Shown here: in pieces, positions 1 to 7,540 of the stretch
How positions within the stretch are numbered: the first letter of the stretch is position 1
How the letters are laid out: every line of letters begins with the position of its first letter
Assembly (NCBI GenBank): GCA_050329415.1
Contig: JBHJOS010000156.1
Span: 1-21,188 of the forward strand
Source: JANNOG01 sp050329415
GTDB taxonomy: Bacteria; Actinomycetota; Actinomycetes; Actinomycetales; JBBAYJ01
DNA: 21,188 nt
Direction of reading: 5' to 3'
Program-made: the position numbers and the translations under genes
Notes under the pieces: model-generated
What the model was told of the DNA's origin: nothing
The model's input: the letters and a program-made list of their open reading frames with translations, nothing else
The model's database searches: none

Positions 1-1
1 C

Positions 2-274
2 ATCGAGGAGTGCCCCGTCGACTGCATCTACGAGGGCAAGCGGATGCTGTACATCCAGCCCGACGAGTGCGTCGACTGCGGCGCCTGCGAGCCGGTGTGC
101 CCGGTCGAGGCGATCTACTACGAGGACGACGTCCCCGAGCAGTGGAAGGAGTACTACACCGCCAACGTGGACTTCTTCTCCGAGCTCGGCTCGCCGGGCG
201 GTGCCGCGAAGGTCGGGCCGATCGACGCCGACCACGAGATCGTCTCGGCGCTGCCGCCCCAGCAGTCGGAGTGA
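2..274 (+). CDS. fdxA: 7Fe ferredoxin, 5'-truncated by window edge
   Basis: Small soluble electron carrier with one [3Fe-4S] and one [4Fe-4S] cluster. The visible 90 residues begin at IEECPVDCIYEGKR, inside the first cluster motif. They continue through the second motif CVDCGACEPVCPVEAIYYEDD and the typical actinobacterial FdxA/FdxC tail (VPEQWKEYYTANVDFF). Comparison with the roughly 107-residue mycobacterial FdxC suggests that about 17 N-terminal residues, with one or two cluster cysteines, lie outside the window. The TGA at 272-274 overlaps the GTG of dapC (GTGA), so the two genes are probably translationally coupled. A ferredoxin-dapC pairing is common in Actinobacteria, but dapC is PLP-dependent and has no known need for a ferredoxin, so the link may be only positional. 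The electron-transfer partner cannot be told from here. Confidence 0.95.
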   Translation: MEECPVDCIYEGKRMLYIQPDECVDCGACEPVCPVEAIYYEDDVPEQWKEYYTANVDFFSELGSPGGAAKVGPIDADHEIVSALPPQQSE

Positions 275-1407
275 CGGCGCCGGTCGTCCCGGGGGGCCTG
301 GCCCGCGGCAGTCTCCCCGACTTCCCCTGGGACGCCCTGGCCCCGTACGCGACGACCGCCCGGTCCCATCCGGACGGGGTGGTCAACCTGTCCGTCGGGA
401 CCCCGGTGGACCGGACACCCGCCGTGGTCCGCCGCGCTCTGGAACGCGCCTCGAACGCCCCCGGGTACCCGACCACCCGGGGGTCGGCCGAGGTGAGACG
501 GGCGGTGGCCGGGTGGTTCGCCCGCCGCCGCGGGGTTCCCGGCCTCGACCCGGGCGCGGTACTGCCGACGATCGGGTCCAAGGAGCTCGTGGCCTGGCTG
601 CCGACGTTGCTGGGACTCGGCCCGGGAGACCTCGTCGTCCACCCCGAGGTGGCGTACCCCACGTACGACGTCGGGGCCCGGCTCGCGGGGGCCAGGCCGG
701 TGCCGGCGGACGGCACCGCCGCGCTGGGGCCGGTGGGCGCGGGCGCCCCGGTCCGGCTGGTGTGGCTCAACTCGCCCGCCAACCCGACCGGTCGGGTGCT
801 GGGCGTCGACCACCTCGCCAAGGTCGTCCGCTGGGCGCGCAGCATCGGCGCGGTGGTCGCGAGCGACGAGTGCTACGCGGAGCTCGGCTGGGAGGTCGCC
901 GAGGTCCCCAGCCTGCTCGACCCCCGGGTCTGCGGCGGTGACCACGAGGGCCTGCTGGCGGTCGGCTCCCTCAGCAAGCGCTCCAGCCTCGCCGGGTACC
1001 GGGCGGGCTTCGTCGCCGGCGACCCGGTGCTCGTGGAGCGGATCCACGAGGTCCGCCGGCACGCCGGGATGATGGTTCCCACGCCGGTCCAGGCGGCCAT
1101 GGCGGTCGCCCTCGACGACGACGCGCACGTGGCAGAGGTCTGTGCCGCCTATCGGGCCCGGCGCGAGCTGCTGCGGCCGGCGCTGGTGGCGGCGGGGCTG
1201 CGCGTCGAGCACTCCGAGGCCGGGCTGTACCTGTGGGCGACCGACGGGCGGGACTGCTGGGAGACCGTGGCAGACCTCGCCGGTCACGGCATCCTCGTGG
1301 CGCCCGGGGCCTTCTACGGGCCCCGCGGAGCCCGCCACGTCCGGGTCGCCCTCACCGCGACCGATGAGCGGGTGGCCGCGGCCGTGGCCCGGCTCACGGC
1401 CGGGTGA
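271..1407 (+). CDS. dapC: N-succinyldiaminopimelate aminotransferase
   Basis: Cytoplasmic PLP-dependent fold-type I aminotransferase. It converts N-succinyl-2-amino-6-ketopimelate to N-succinyl-LL-2,6-diaminopimelate with glutamate as donor, in the succinylase branch of lysine/DAP synthesis. The 378 residues show the class I/II pattern: YPTTRG near 67, NSPANPTG at 167-174, SDECYAELGW from 198, the Schiff-base lysine K236 in GSLSKRSSLAGYRAGF, and the phosphate-binding Arg of AGYR (about 244). The start is GTG 271, inside the ferredoxin stop codon. A longer in-frame reading upstream would run through the ferredoxin gene and is rejected. Presence of dapD and dapE in the same window supports DapC over a generic aspartate aminotransferase, though family assignment alone would not separate the two. 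A hairpin at 1450-1475 follows the gene. Confidence 0.9.
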   Translation: MTAPVVPGGLARGSLPDFPWDALAPYATTARSHPDGVVNLSVGTPVDRTPAVVRRALERASNAPGYPTTRGSAEVRRAVAGWFARRRGVPGLDPGAVLPTIGSKELVAWLPTLLGLGPGDLVVHPEVAYPTYDVGARLAGARPVPADGTAALGPVGAGAPVRLVWLNSPANPTGRVLGVDHLAKVVRWARSIGAVVASDECYAELGWEVAEVPSLLDPRVCGGDHEGLLAVGSLSKRSSLAGYRAGFVAGDPVLVERIHEVRRHAGMMVPTPVQAAMAVALDDDAHVAEVCAAYRARRELLRPALVAAGLRVEHSEAGLYLWATDGRDCWETVADLAGHGILVAPGAFYGPRGARHVRVALTATDERVAAAVARLTAG

Positions 1408-1413
1408 GGGTTG

Positions 1414-1450
1414 CCGGGCCGTCACTCCCGGGCCGTCACTCCCGGGCCGG
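1414..1450. repeat. 14-bp tandem repeat, 2.6 copies
   Basis: The unit CCGGGCCGTCACTC occurs at 1414-1427 and again at 1428-1441 without mismatch, followed by a partial third copy CCGGGCCGG. It lies in the 69-bp gap between the convergent stops of dapC and the M28 peptidase gene, directly before a hairpin. It is probably a slippage product and no function is evident. Confidence 0.85.
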
Positions 1451-1475
1451 CGACCCGGACCGGGGGTCGGGTCGC
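1450..1475. terminator. Hairpin between convergent genes
   Basis: A perfect 8-bp inverted repeat, GCGACCCG (1450-1457) and CGGGTCGC (1468-1475), encloses a 10-base loop. It lies between the stop of dapC and the stop of the convergent M28 peptidase gene, so it can fold in transcripts from either side. No U-tract follows, which is usual in high-GC actinobacteria, so termination is inferred from position and stem strength. Confidence 0.6.
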
Positions 1476-1476
1476 G

Positions 1477-2913
1477 TCAGGCGGCGCGGGCCTGCTCGTA
1501 CAGCGCAGCGCCGATCAGTTCGAGGCTCACCTGCATCCGCTCGGCCGAGATGTTCTTGGCCACGGTGTCCTCGGGCGAGTGGTAGGGCGGCTCCAGCCGG
1601 GCCGGTGACTCCTCACCACGCCACGAGAAGTTGCTGCTCGCGATGCCGACCTCCTGGAACGACTGATGGTCGCTGGCGCCGCGGGTCGTGACGGGGGACA
1701 GCTGCGGCGCATAGCCGAGACGCTGGGCCGCGTCGATGACCGAGGAGTTGACGAGGTTGGTCGAGCCATCGAACGACAGCACCCAGTAGCGGGTCGCCGG
1801 GTCCCAGCTGGTCGCCACCATGTCGTTGTTGTACACGCCGAGCAGCCGGTCCCGCTGCGCCTCGTCGTACCGGCTCACGTGGTAGCGGGAGCCGATGAGT
1901 CCCTGTTCCTCGGAGCCCCAGAGGCTGAACTGCAGATCCGCCTTGGTGGGCAGAGAGCGCATGACGCGCGCGATCTCGAGCGTGAGGGCGGTGCCCGACC
2001 CGTCGTCGTTCGCGCCCGGGGCGCCGATGACCGAGTCGTAGTGCGCGCACACCATGAGGGCCGGACGGAGGGCGCCCGGCCAGCCCCGACCCGCCCGCTC
2101 GGCGAGCACGTTGTGGGAGGTGAGTCCACGGAAGGCCGCGGTCCCGACCGTCAGGGTGAGCGGGCCGCGGGCCAGGGCCTCGCGCAGCCGGTACTTCTGA
2201 ACCGTCGCGACACCGACGGTCGGGACGTTCACGGCCGCCGTCAGGGCCACCGACGCCGCCTGTGCCCGGCGGATCGGGTCGGCGGGGTCCGCAGGCAGGA
2301 GCAGCACGGCGGCGGCTCCGCGCGCGACGGCGGCCTGCACGAGCTCGGTGCGAGCGGCGGCGCTGACCCCGGCCGGGGTGTCGACCAGCGCGACAGCACC
2401 GGTGAGATCACCGTCACCGGTCCCGTCACCGGCGTCGACGACGGTGCCGGTCACGCTGGTGTCGAGTGCTGCCTGCGGCGAGGCGCCCGCCTGCCAGCAG
2501 ATGTCGTCGTCCAGTGCCGGGGAGCCCCGGAGCTCGGCGAGGTGCTTGTCGGCGACCGGGAACGGTTCCAGCTGCACCTCGTAGCCGTAGGAGTCCAGGA
2601 CACCGGCGAGATGGTCCGCGGCCACCCGCTCCGCCGGTGTGCCGCCGACCCGCGGGCCGATGCCCTCCGACAGGTCGACGACGTGCTCGATCGCGCGGGC
2701 GGCGGACACTCGCCGCACGACTACTCGGTCCCGCGCGGTGAGGGCGGGCGCGGCAGGGGCGCCTGGCCGTTGGGCGTCGACAGCCCAGGAGGGCGTGGCG
2801 AACAGCGTGGCGGCCGTGACGCCACCGAACGCGGCGAGCGCCCCGCGACGGGAGACCTGGGCGATGTCCACGGGGCGCGCAGCGGGAGCGGACTGGGACG
2901 CGGACTTGGACAC
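1477..2913 (-). CDS. Tat-exported M28-family metallopeptidase
   Basis: Secreted zinc aminopeptidase-like hydrolase of 478 residues. The N-terminus has a twin-arginine signal (SRRGALAAFGG, 21-31) followed by a hydrophobic stretch and a likely cleavage near PSWA (about 44). A PA-type insert (about 150-260) precedes the M28 catalytic domain. Two-zinc site residues can be read: H291 and D293 in AHYDS, D303 in GANDDGSG, E335/E336 in GSEEQG, D364 in NNDM, and H445 in PPYHSPEDT. The substrate is unknown; relatives cleave N-terminal residues from peptides or act on carboxypeptidase substrates. The start is GTG 2913 with a good Shine-Dalgarno (GGAGG) 9 bases upstream. The gene is convergent with dapC and divergent from gltA. 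A candidate ECF-type promoter lies immediately upstream. TatB, a component of the export system it would need, is encoded at 17278. Confidence 0.9.
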   Translation of the reverse strand: MSKSASQSAPAARPVDIAQVSRRGALAAFGGVTAATLFATPSWAVDAQRPGAPAAPALTARDRVVVRRVSAARAIEHVVDLSEGIGPRVGGTPAERVAADHLAGVLDSYGYEVQLEPFPVADKHLAELRGSPALDDDICWQAGASPQAALDTSVTGTVVDAGDGTGDGDLTGAVALVDTPAGVSAAARTELVQAAVARGAAAVLLLPADPADPIRRAQAASVALTAAVNVPTVGVATVQKYRLREALARGPLTLTVGTAAFRGLTSHNVLAERAGRGWPGALRPALMVCAHYDSVIGAPGANDDGSGTALTLEIARVMRSLPTKADLQFSLWGSEEQGLIGSRYHVSRYDEAQRDRLLGVYNNDMVATSWDPATRYWVLSFDGSTNLVNSSVIDAAQRLGYAPQLSPVTTRGASDHQSFQEVGIASSNFSWRGEESPARLEPPYHSPEDTVAKNISAERMQVSLELIGAALYEQARAA

Positions 2914-2924
2914 GATGGTGGCCT

Positions 2925-2946
2925 CCGGTCACTGGACGGTGACCGG
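2925..2946. promoter_or_regulatory. Inverted repeat upstream of M28 gene, possible operator
   Basis: A perfect 8-bp inverted repeat, CCGGTCAC (2925-2932) and GTGACCGG (2939-2946), has a 6-base spacer. It overlaps the proposed -10 and spacer of the peptidase promoter. Related half-sites (GTCACC at 2960, GGTCACC at 2989) follow in the same gap. It could be an operator or an mRNA hairpin; the binding protein is unknown. Confidence 0.4.
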
Positions 2947-2959
2947 AACCGTACGTTCC
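2935..2959 (-). promoter_or_regulatory. Candidate ECF-sigma promoter for the M28 peptidase
   Basis: Read on the minus strand, GGAAC (2959-2955) is followed by 16 bases and CGTC (2938-2935). This resembles ECF -35/-10 pairs and is one base tighter than the GGAAC-N17-CGTT element before sigE. A start of transcription about 7 bases later would leave a short leader carrying the GGAGG ribosome site before the GTG at 2913. The motif is short, so chance is possible. Confidence 0.4.
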
Positions 2960-3032
2960 GTCACCTATGGGTGGCAATGCGGGGGAGGGTCACCGGAGGC
3001 CTTCCCGTCGAGGCGGAGACGCCCTGGTGGGG

Positions 3033-3038
3033 TACCGT
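3033..3038 (+). promoter_or_regulatory. Possible -10 box for gltA
   Basis: TACCGT fits the actinobacterial TANNNT -10 consensus and lies 69 bases before the gltA start. No convincing -35 box is visible, so this is tentative. It is the best candidate seen in the 194-bp divergent gap 2914-3107. Confidence 0.3.
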
Positions 3039-3107
3039 CGAGTAACCCGCAGCGTTCCGGTTCCGTAGGCCGGGCACGACCGTGCCCCTCGTACAACGGG
3101 AGACCCG

Positions 3108-4415
<1,308 letters not shown>

Positions 4416-4432
4416 GACCCTCGTCGTGAGTC

Positions 4433-4444
4433 GGCCGGACGGCC
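4433..4444. terminator. Short hairpin between gltA and dapD
   Basis: GGCCG (4433-4437) and CGGCC (4440-4444) form a compact inverted repeat in the 35-bp gap between the convergent stop codons of gltA and dapD. It is short and has no U-tract. Its role as a bidirectional terminator is inferred only from position. Confidence 0.3.
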
Positions 4445-4450
4445 CACCGG

Positions 4451-5374
4451 TCAGTTGGCGTGGAGATCCGGGTTGAGCTGCACACCGACGCCGGGCCGGG
4501 GGACCGCCTCGACCCGGCCGGTCACCGAGTGGCGGCGGAACAGCACACCCGACGCGCCCGACAGCTCGCGCGCCTTGACGAGTCGCTCCTTGCCGTCGCC
4601 GACCACCGTCACCACCGTGCCCGCGGTGAGGTAGAGGCCGGCCTCCACCACGCAGTCGTCGCCGAGACTGATGCCCAGGCCGGCGTTGGCGCCGACGAGG
4701 CAGCGCCGGCCCACCGAGATGACATGGGTGCCGCCTCCGGAGAGCGTCCCCATGATCGACGCGCCGCCCCCGAGGTCCGAGCCGTCGCCCACGACGACGC
4801 CGGCCGAGATCCGGCCCTCGACCATCGACGCCCCCAGCGTGCCGGCGTTGAAGTTGACGAACCCCTCGTGCATGACGGTCGTCCCGAGCGCGAGGTGGGC
4901 ACCGAGGCGCACCCGGTCGGCGTCGGCGATCCGCACGCCGGGGGGCACGACGTAGTCGACCATCCGGGGGAACTTGTCGACGCCGTGAACCGTGACGGGG
5001 CCGTCGGCGAGCAGGCGCACCCGGGTCTGCTCGAAGCCGCCGACGGCGCACGGCCCGCGGTCGGTCCACACCACGTTCGTCAGCACCCCGAAGATGCCCG
5101 ACACGTTCGCCCCGTGCGGCGCCACGACACGGTGCGACAGCAGGTGCAGCCGCAGGTAGGCATCGACGGCATCGGCCGGTGGGAGGTCCAGGTCGACCGT
5201 CACGCGGCGGGTCTCCCGGAGCACCCGCCGAGCCGGGTCCTCCCCGGCCAGGTCGGCCAGGCCGGGCACGTCCCGCGGGGCGTCCCCGAGGGCGGGTGCG
5301 GGGAACCGGGCGTCGAGCACCGATCCGTCGGCGGCGACGGTGACGAGGGCATGACCGGACGCAGGGCGAGGCAC
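4451..5374 (-). CDS. dapD: Tetrahydrodipicolinate N-succinyltransferase
   Basis: Transfers succinyl from succinyl-CoA to tetrahydrodipicolinate, the committing step of the succinylase DAP pathway. The actinobacterial DapD type is clear: an N-terminal domain with DAYLRLHLLSHR and GVLTNVVWTDRGPCA, then a left-handed beta-helix of hexapeptide repeats (about 145-255). The helix carries VMHEGFVNFNAGTLGASMVEGR, whose Glu (about 186) corresponds to the proposed catalytic residue of the M. tuberculosis enzyme. The C-terminus LHAN matches that enzyme. I place the start at GTG 5374 (307 residues), because homology begins at GHALVTVAADGSVLD and a -10 box TAGGCT sits 8 bases before this GTG. An in-frame ATG at 5488 would add 38 residues translated through two operator-like repeats and is less likely. 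It works with dapC (271) and dapE (7541). Confidence 0.95.
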   Translation of the reverse strand: MPRPASGHALVTVAADGSVLDARFPAPALGDAPRDVPGLADLAGEDPARRVLRETRRVTVDLDLPPADAVDAYLRLHLLSHRVVAPHGANVSGIFGVLTNVVWTDRGPCAVGGFEQTRVRLLADGPVTVHGVDKFPRMVDYVVPPGVRIADADRVRLGAHLALGTTVMHEGFVNFNAGTLGASMVEGRISAGVVVGDGSDLGGGASIMGTLSGGGTHVISVGRRCLVGANAGLGISLGDDCVVEAGLYLTAGTVVTVVGDGKERLVKARELSGASGVLFRRHSVTGRVEAVPRPGVGVQLNPDLHAN

Positions 5375-5382
5375 GGCCCCCG

Positions 5383-5388
5383 AGCCTA
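5383..5388 (-). promoter_or_regulatory. -10 box for leaderless dapD transcript
   Basis: TAGGCT on the minus strand ends 8 bases before GTG 5374. In actinobacteria this placement usually puts the transcription start at or next to the start codon. No ribosome-binding site is seen, and no good -35 box, which would suit an activated promoter with the repeats just upstream. Confidence 0.55.
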
Positions 5389-5410
5389 GAGGGTCCCCGC
5401 AGACCCGTGA

Positions 5411-5432
5411 GATCGTCGACAAATCGACGATC
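5411..5432. promoter_or_regulatory. Operator-like inverted repeat 1 upstream of dapD
   Basis: A perfect 9-bp inverted repeat, GATCGTCGA and TCGACGATC, has a 4-base spacer (CAAA). It is centred near -46 relative to the inferred dapD transcription start. The same core recurs at 5462-5483. GTCGAC-centred palindromes are typical of some GntR-family operators, but the regulator cannot be named from this window. Confidence 0.6.
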
Positions 5433-5461
5433 AGAGCGTGACCGACGGCGTGTCGCCCTGA

Positions 5462-5483
5462 GAACGTCGATAAGTCGACGATC
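5462..5483. promoter_or_regulatory. Operator-like inverted repeat 2 upstream of dapD
   Basis: GAACGTCGA, spacer TAAG, TCGACGATC: the same 9-4-9 plan as the repeat at 5411, with a single mismatch between arms. The two centres are 51 bp apart, about five helical turns, so both sites face the same side of the DNA. That arrangement argues for paired protein binding rather than two terminators for the upstream hydrolase gene. Confidence 0.6.
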
Positions 5484-5534
5484 TCCACGGCATGCGACGA
5501 TCGCGGGGGATCGGTCGGTGCTGGTGACGCGGGT

Positions 5535-6413
5535 TCACGTCCGGCGGAGTCCGCGGGCCTCGAACCAGGTGAGGATCCTCGGCCACAGGGCGGCCCCCAC
5601 CACGGGACGGAAGTAGCCCATGTGCCCGACCGCGGCGACCTCCAGCTCCGCCGGGTCCAGGTCGATCCGGTCGACGTCGGCGGCGGTGAAGCCGCTGAAG
5701 AACGCGTCCCGGGACGCGGGCGGCGCCCAGGCGTCGTCGGTCGAGACCGCGGCCGCGACCGGCATCCGGACCTCGGCGAACCGCCGGGTGATCCCGGTCG
5801 CCTGCGGGTCGTCGAAGAAGTGGCGCGGCAGCGCGCACCACCGCTTCCAGTCCCGGAAGGCCTGGGTGGGGATGTCCTCGCCCATCCCGACCCGGCTCAG
5901 CGGGGCGTAGCCGAACGCCGCGGTGCCGACCGGGCCGACGACCTTCCAGAAAGCCTCGGCCCGCAGCGCTTCGGTCCTCGTCATCCAGCCGCTCCACCCC
6001 GACCCGACGCCGACGGTGTGCGAGGCCCGCACCAGCGTGGGGTCGGGCAGCCGCCCGATGGCGTGCCCGCCGAGGCTGTGCCCCACCAGCCAGGTCGGGC
6101 CGCGCTCGGCGGCCCAGCCGACGGCTGCGCCGAGGTCGTGGTGACACCACTGGGCGAAGCCGACGTGACGCAGCCGGGTCAGCGGGACCCGCCGGGACCG
6201 GTCGATCCCCCGGTAGTCCACGGTCACGACGTCGACGCCGCGCTCCTGCAACCACGCTGCGAACCGCCGGTAGTGGCGCTGGGGCGTGGCGGTCGCCCCG
6301 GCGACCACGACGTACGCGGCGCCGCCGGCCGGATAGTGGTCGGCCGCGAGCTGCTCCCCGTCGCCGGTCGTGAGGCGGAGCGGGTGGGCGCCGGGGTCGG
6401 CTGCCAGCGTCAT
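5535..6413 (-). CDS. Alpha/beta hydrolase, COG4757-like
   Basis: Predicted cytoplasmic serine hydrolase of 292 residues; no signal peptide is seen. The fold signature is present: the nucleophile S113 in LVGHSLGGHAIG, an acid in STDDAWAP (D226 or D227), and the catalytic His H264 in AVGHMGYFRP. The GHMGYFR ending and general layout resemble the poorly studied COG4757 hydrolases. The substrate is unknown; an ester or thioester is plausible given the partner gene. The start is ATG 6413, whose first bases overlap the TGA of the thioesterase gene (ATGA), so the two are translationally coupled. A longer in-frame reading upstream runs through the thioesterase gene and is rejected. The downstream gap 5375-5534 holds the dapD promoter and its repeats. 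Confidence 0.8.
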   Translation of the reverse strand: MTLAADPGAHPLRLTTGDGEQLAADHYPAGGAAYVVVAGATATPQRHYRRFAAWLQERGVDVVTVDYRGIDRSRRVPLTRLRHVGFAQWCHHDLGAAVGWAAERGPTWLVGHSLGGHAIGRLPDPTLVRASHTVGVGSGWSGWMTRTEALRAEAFWKVVGPVGTAAFGYAPLSRVGMGEDIPTQAFRDWKRWCALPRHFFDDPQATGITRRFAEVRMPVAAAVSTDDAWAPPASRDAFFSGFTAADVDRIDLDPAELEVAAVGHMGYFRPVVGAALWPRILTWFEARGLRRT

Positions 6414-6940
6414 CGGCCGGCCCCCGCCGCTTCGGTCCGGAGCAGGCAGGTGGACGTGGCGTGCGCGAGCAGCCGCCCGCCGGCGTCCTCGAGCCGCGCG
6501 ACGGCGGTGGCTGTCCGCGACCCGCGGTGCAGCAGGGTGCCGGTGGCGTGCACCGGTCCGGTCTCGCGCCGGACCGGGGCGAGGAAGCGGGTGTGGAGGT
6601 CGACCGTGGTGTACCCGCCCCCGGCCGGCAGGGTGGTGTGGACGGCACACCCGGCCGCCGTGTCGAGCAAGGATGCGACGACCCCGCCGTGGACCGTGCC
6701 GAGCGGGTTGTAGTGGAACTCCTCCGGCTCCAGCCCCACGACGACGTGGCCGGGGCCGACCTCGAACCGGGAGACCCCCAGCGTGCCGGCGAGGGGCGGG
6801 TACGGCAGCCGTCCGTCGGCGATTCGCTGCATGACCTCCAGGCCGTCGAGCCCCGCGGCCGTCGCGAGCACCGGTCCGGGGTCGTACCAGGTGTGGCGCC
6901 GTTCGCGGGCCGTGGTCGGCGACTCCTGGGTCTGCGACAT
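6410..6940 (-). CDS. PaaI-type hotdog-fold thioesterase
   Basis: Predicted acyl-CoA or aryl-CoA thioesterase of 176 residues. The hotdog core carries the PaaI/YdiI-type motif YNPLGTVHGGVVASLLDTAAG, with N78 and H84-G-G at the usual positions, then the beta-strand region TTVDLHTRFLAPVR and GSRTATAVARLEDAGG. The N-terminal 50 residues (WYDPGPVLATAAGLDGLEVMQRIADGRLPYPPLAGTLG) are common in actinobacterial members. The start is ATG 6940, supported by a promoter that places the transcript start at this codon. It is first in a two-gene operon with the alpha/beta hydrolase and divergent from the HxlR regulator at 6996, which probably controls it. The acyl-CoA substrate is unknown; aromatic acid degradation is a family precedent only. 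Confidence 0.85.
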   Translation of the reverse strand: MSQTQESPTTARERRHTWYDPGPVLATAAGLDGLEVMQRIADGRLPYPPLAGTLGVSRFEVGPGHVVVGLEPEEFHYNPLGTVHGGVVASLLDTAAGCAVHTTLPAGGGYTTVDLHTRFLAPVRRETGPVHATGTLLHRGSRTATAVARLEDAGGRLLAHATSTCLLRTEAAGAGR

Positions 6941-6946
6941 GGACGC

Positions 6947-6975
6947 AGCCTGGCGACCCCGGCTGAGTCTGTCAA
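6947..6975 (-). promoter_or_regulatory. Promoter of thioesterase-hydrolase operon
   Basis: On the minus strand a consensus -35 TTGACA (6975-6970) is followed by a 17-base spacer and CAGGCT (6952-6947), close to the TANNNT -10 box. ATG 6940 begins 6 bases later, so the mRNA is probably leaderless. The promoter overlaps the region upstream of the divergent HxlR gene. Confidence 0.65.
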
Positions 6976-6982
6976 AAAGACG

Positions 6983-6988
6983 TAGAGT
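6983..6988 (+). promoter_or_regulatory. -10 box for the HxlR regulator gene
   Basis: TAGAGT lies 7 bases before GTG 6996, consistent with a leaderless transcript. Its -35 region would fall inside the divergent thioesterase promoter, so occupancy of one could exclude the other. A short inverted repeat GTCT-N7-AGAC (6967-6981) lies between the two and could be part of an operator. Confidence 0.5.
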
Positions 6989-6995
6989 GTCGGTC

Positions 6996-7484
6996 GTGGA
7001 CCGGCCCGAGGCGCTGCGGTGGAGCGCCGAGAACTGCACGATCTCCCGTGCCCTCGACGTCGTGGGCGACCGGGCGACGTTCCTCGTCATGCGCGAGGTG
7101 TTCTCGGGCGTCCGCCGGTTCGACGACATCCGGCTGAGAACCGGCATCGCTCGCCAGGTGCTCTCGGTGCGCCTCGGCCGGCTGGTGGCCGAGGGCCTGC
7201 TGCGCCGGCACGACTACCAGCAGCCCGGGCAGCGGCGCCGCTGGGAGTACCGGCTGACCCCCAAGGGCTTCGACCTCTACCCGGTGCTCGTCGCCCTGCT
7301 CGACTGGGGCGACCGGTACGCCGCCGACCCCGCCGGACCCGCGGCCCGGGCCTCCCACCGCGACTGCGGCGGTCAGGTCCACGCCGTGCTGCACTGCGAC
7401 GCCGGTCACGACGTCACCGAGATGCGGGAGGTCCGGTTCGGCCCCGGTCCTGGGGCTCGGGTGCGCGAGCCGCTCGGGGCGTGA
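6996..7484 (+). CDS. HxlR-family transcriptional regulator
   Basis: Winged-helix DNA-binding protein of 162 residues, probably dimeric. The HxlR signature reads NCTISRALDVVGDRATFLVMREVFSGVRRFDDI (12-45), with the conserved N-terminal cysteine C14. The recognition region is IARQVLSVRLGRLVAEGLL, followed by the wing RWEYRLTPKGFDLYPVL. A C-terminal extension of about 50 residues (HRDCGG, then HCDAGHDV) contains C124 and C134 with nearby histidines, seen in some relatives; it could bind metal or sense redox, which is inference. The start is GTG 6996 because TAGAGT lies 7 bases upstream; an in-frame GTG at 6987 overlaps that box. Divergence from the thioesterase-hydrolase operon suggests that it regulates that operon and itself. 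Confidence 0.9.
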   Translation: MDRPEALRWSAENCTISRALDVVGDRATFLVMREVFSGVRRFDDIRLRTGIARQVLSVRLGRLVAEGLLRRHDYQQPGQRRRWEYRLTPKGFDLYPVLVALLDWGDRYAADPAGPAARASHRDCGGQVHAVLHCDAGHDVTEMREVRFGPGPGARVREPLGA

Positions 7485-7529
7485 CCGGCGGGGGCCGCCC
7501 CGTACGCCACCCCGGTGCACGCGGCTCGG

Positions 7530-7535
7530 TACCGT
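7530..7535 (+). promoter_or_regulatory. -10 box for leaderless dapE transcript
   Basis: TACCGT fits TANNNT and ends 5 bases before GTG 7541. No ribosome-binding site precedes that GTG, which supports a leaderless mRNA and this start codon. No clear -35 box is seen. Confidence 0.5.
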
Positions 7536-7540
7536 GCCGC

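Noticed and set aside
10..270. Upstream in-frame extension of dapC to base 10
   Set aside because: It would be read out of frame through the conserved ferredoxin motifs; homology begins at GTG 271.
154..1425. Long open frame on the minus strand opposite dapC
   Set aside because: GC-rich shadow frame: Arg/Gly/Pro/His-rich, no domain, fully covers a clear aminotransferase gene.
5375..5488. N-terminal extension of dapD to ATG 5488
   Set aside because: Passes through the operator-like repeats and -10 box; not matched by the mycobacterial DapD N-terminus as recalled.
5431..6975. 514-codon minus-strand open frame overlapping the hydrolase and thioesterase
   Set aside because: Alternate frame of two well-supported genes; Arg/Pro-rich and without motifs.
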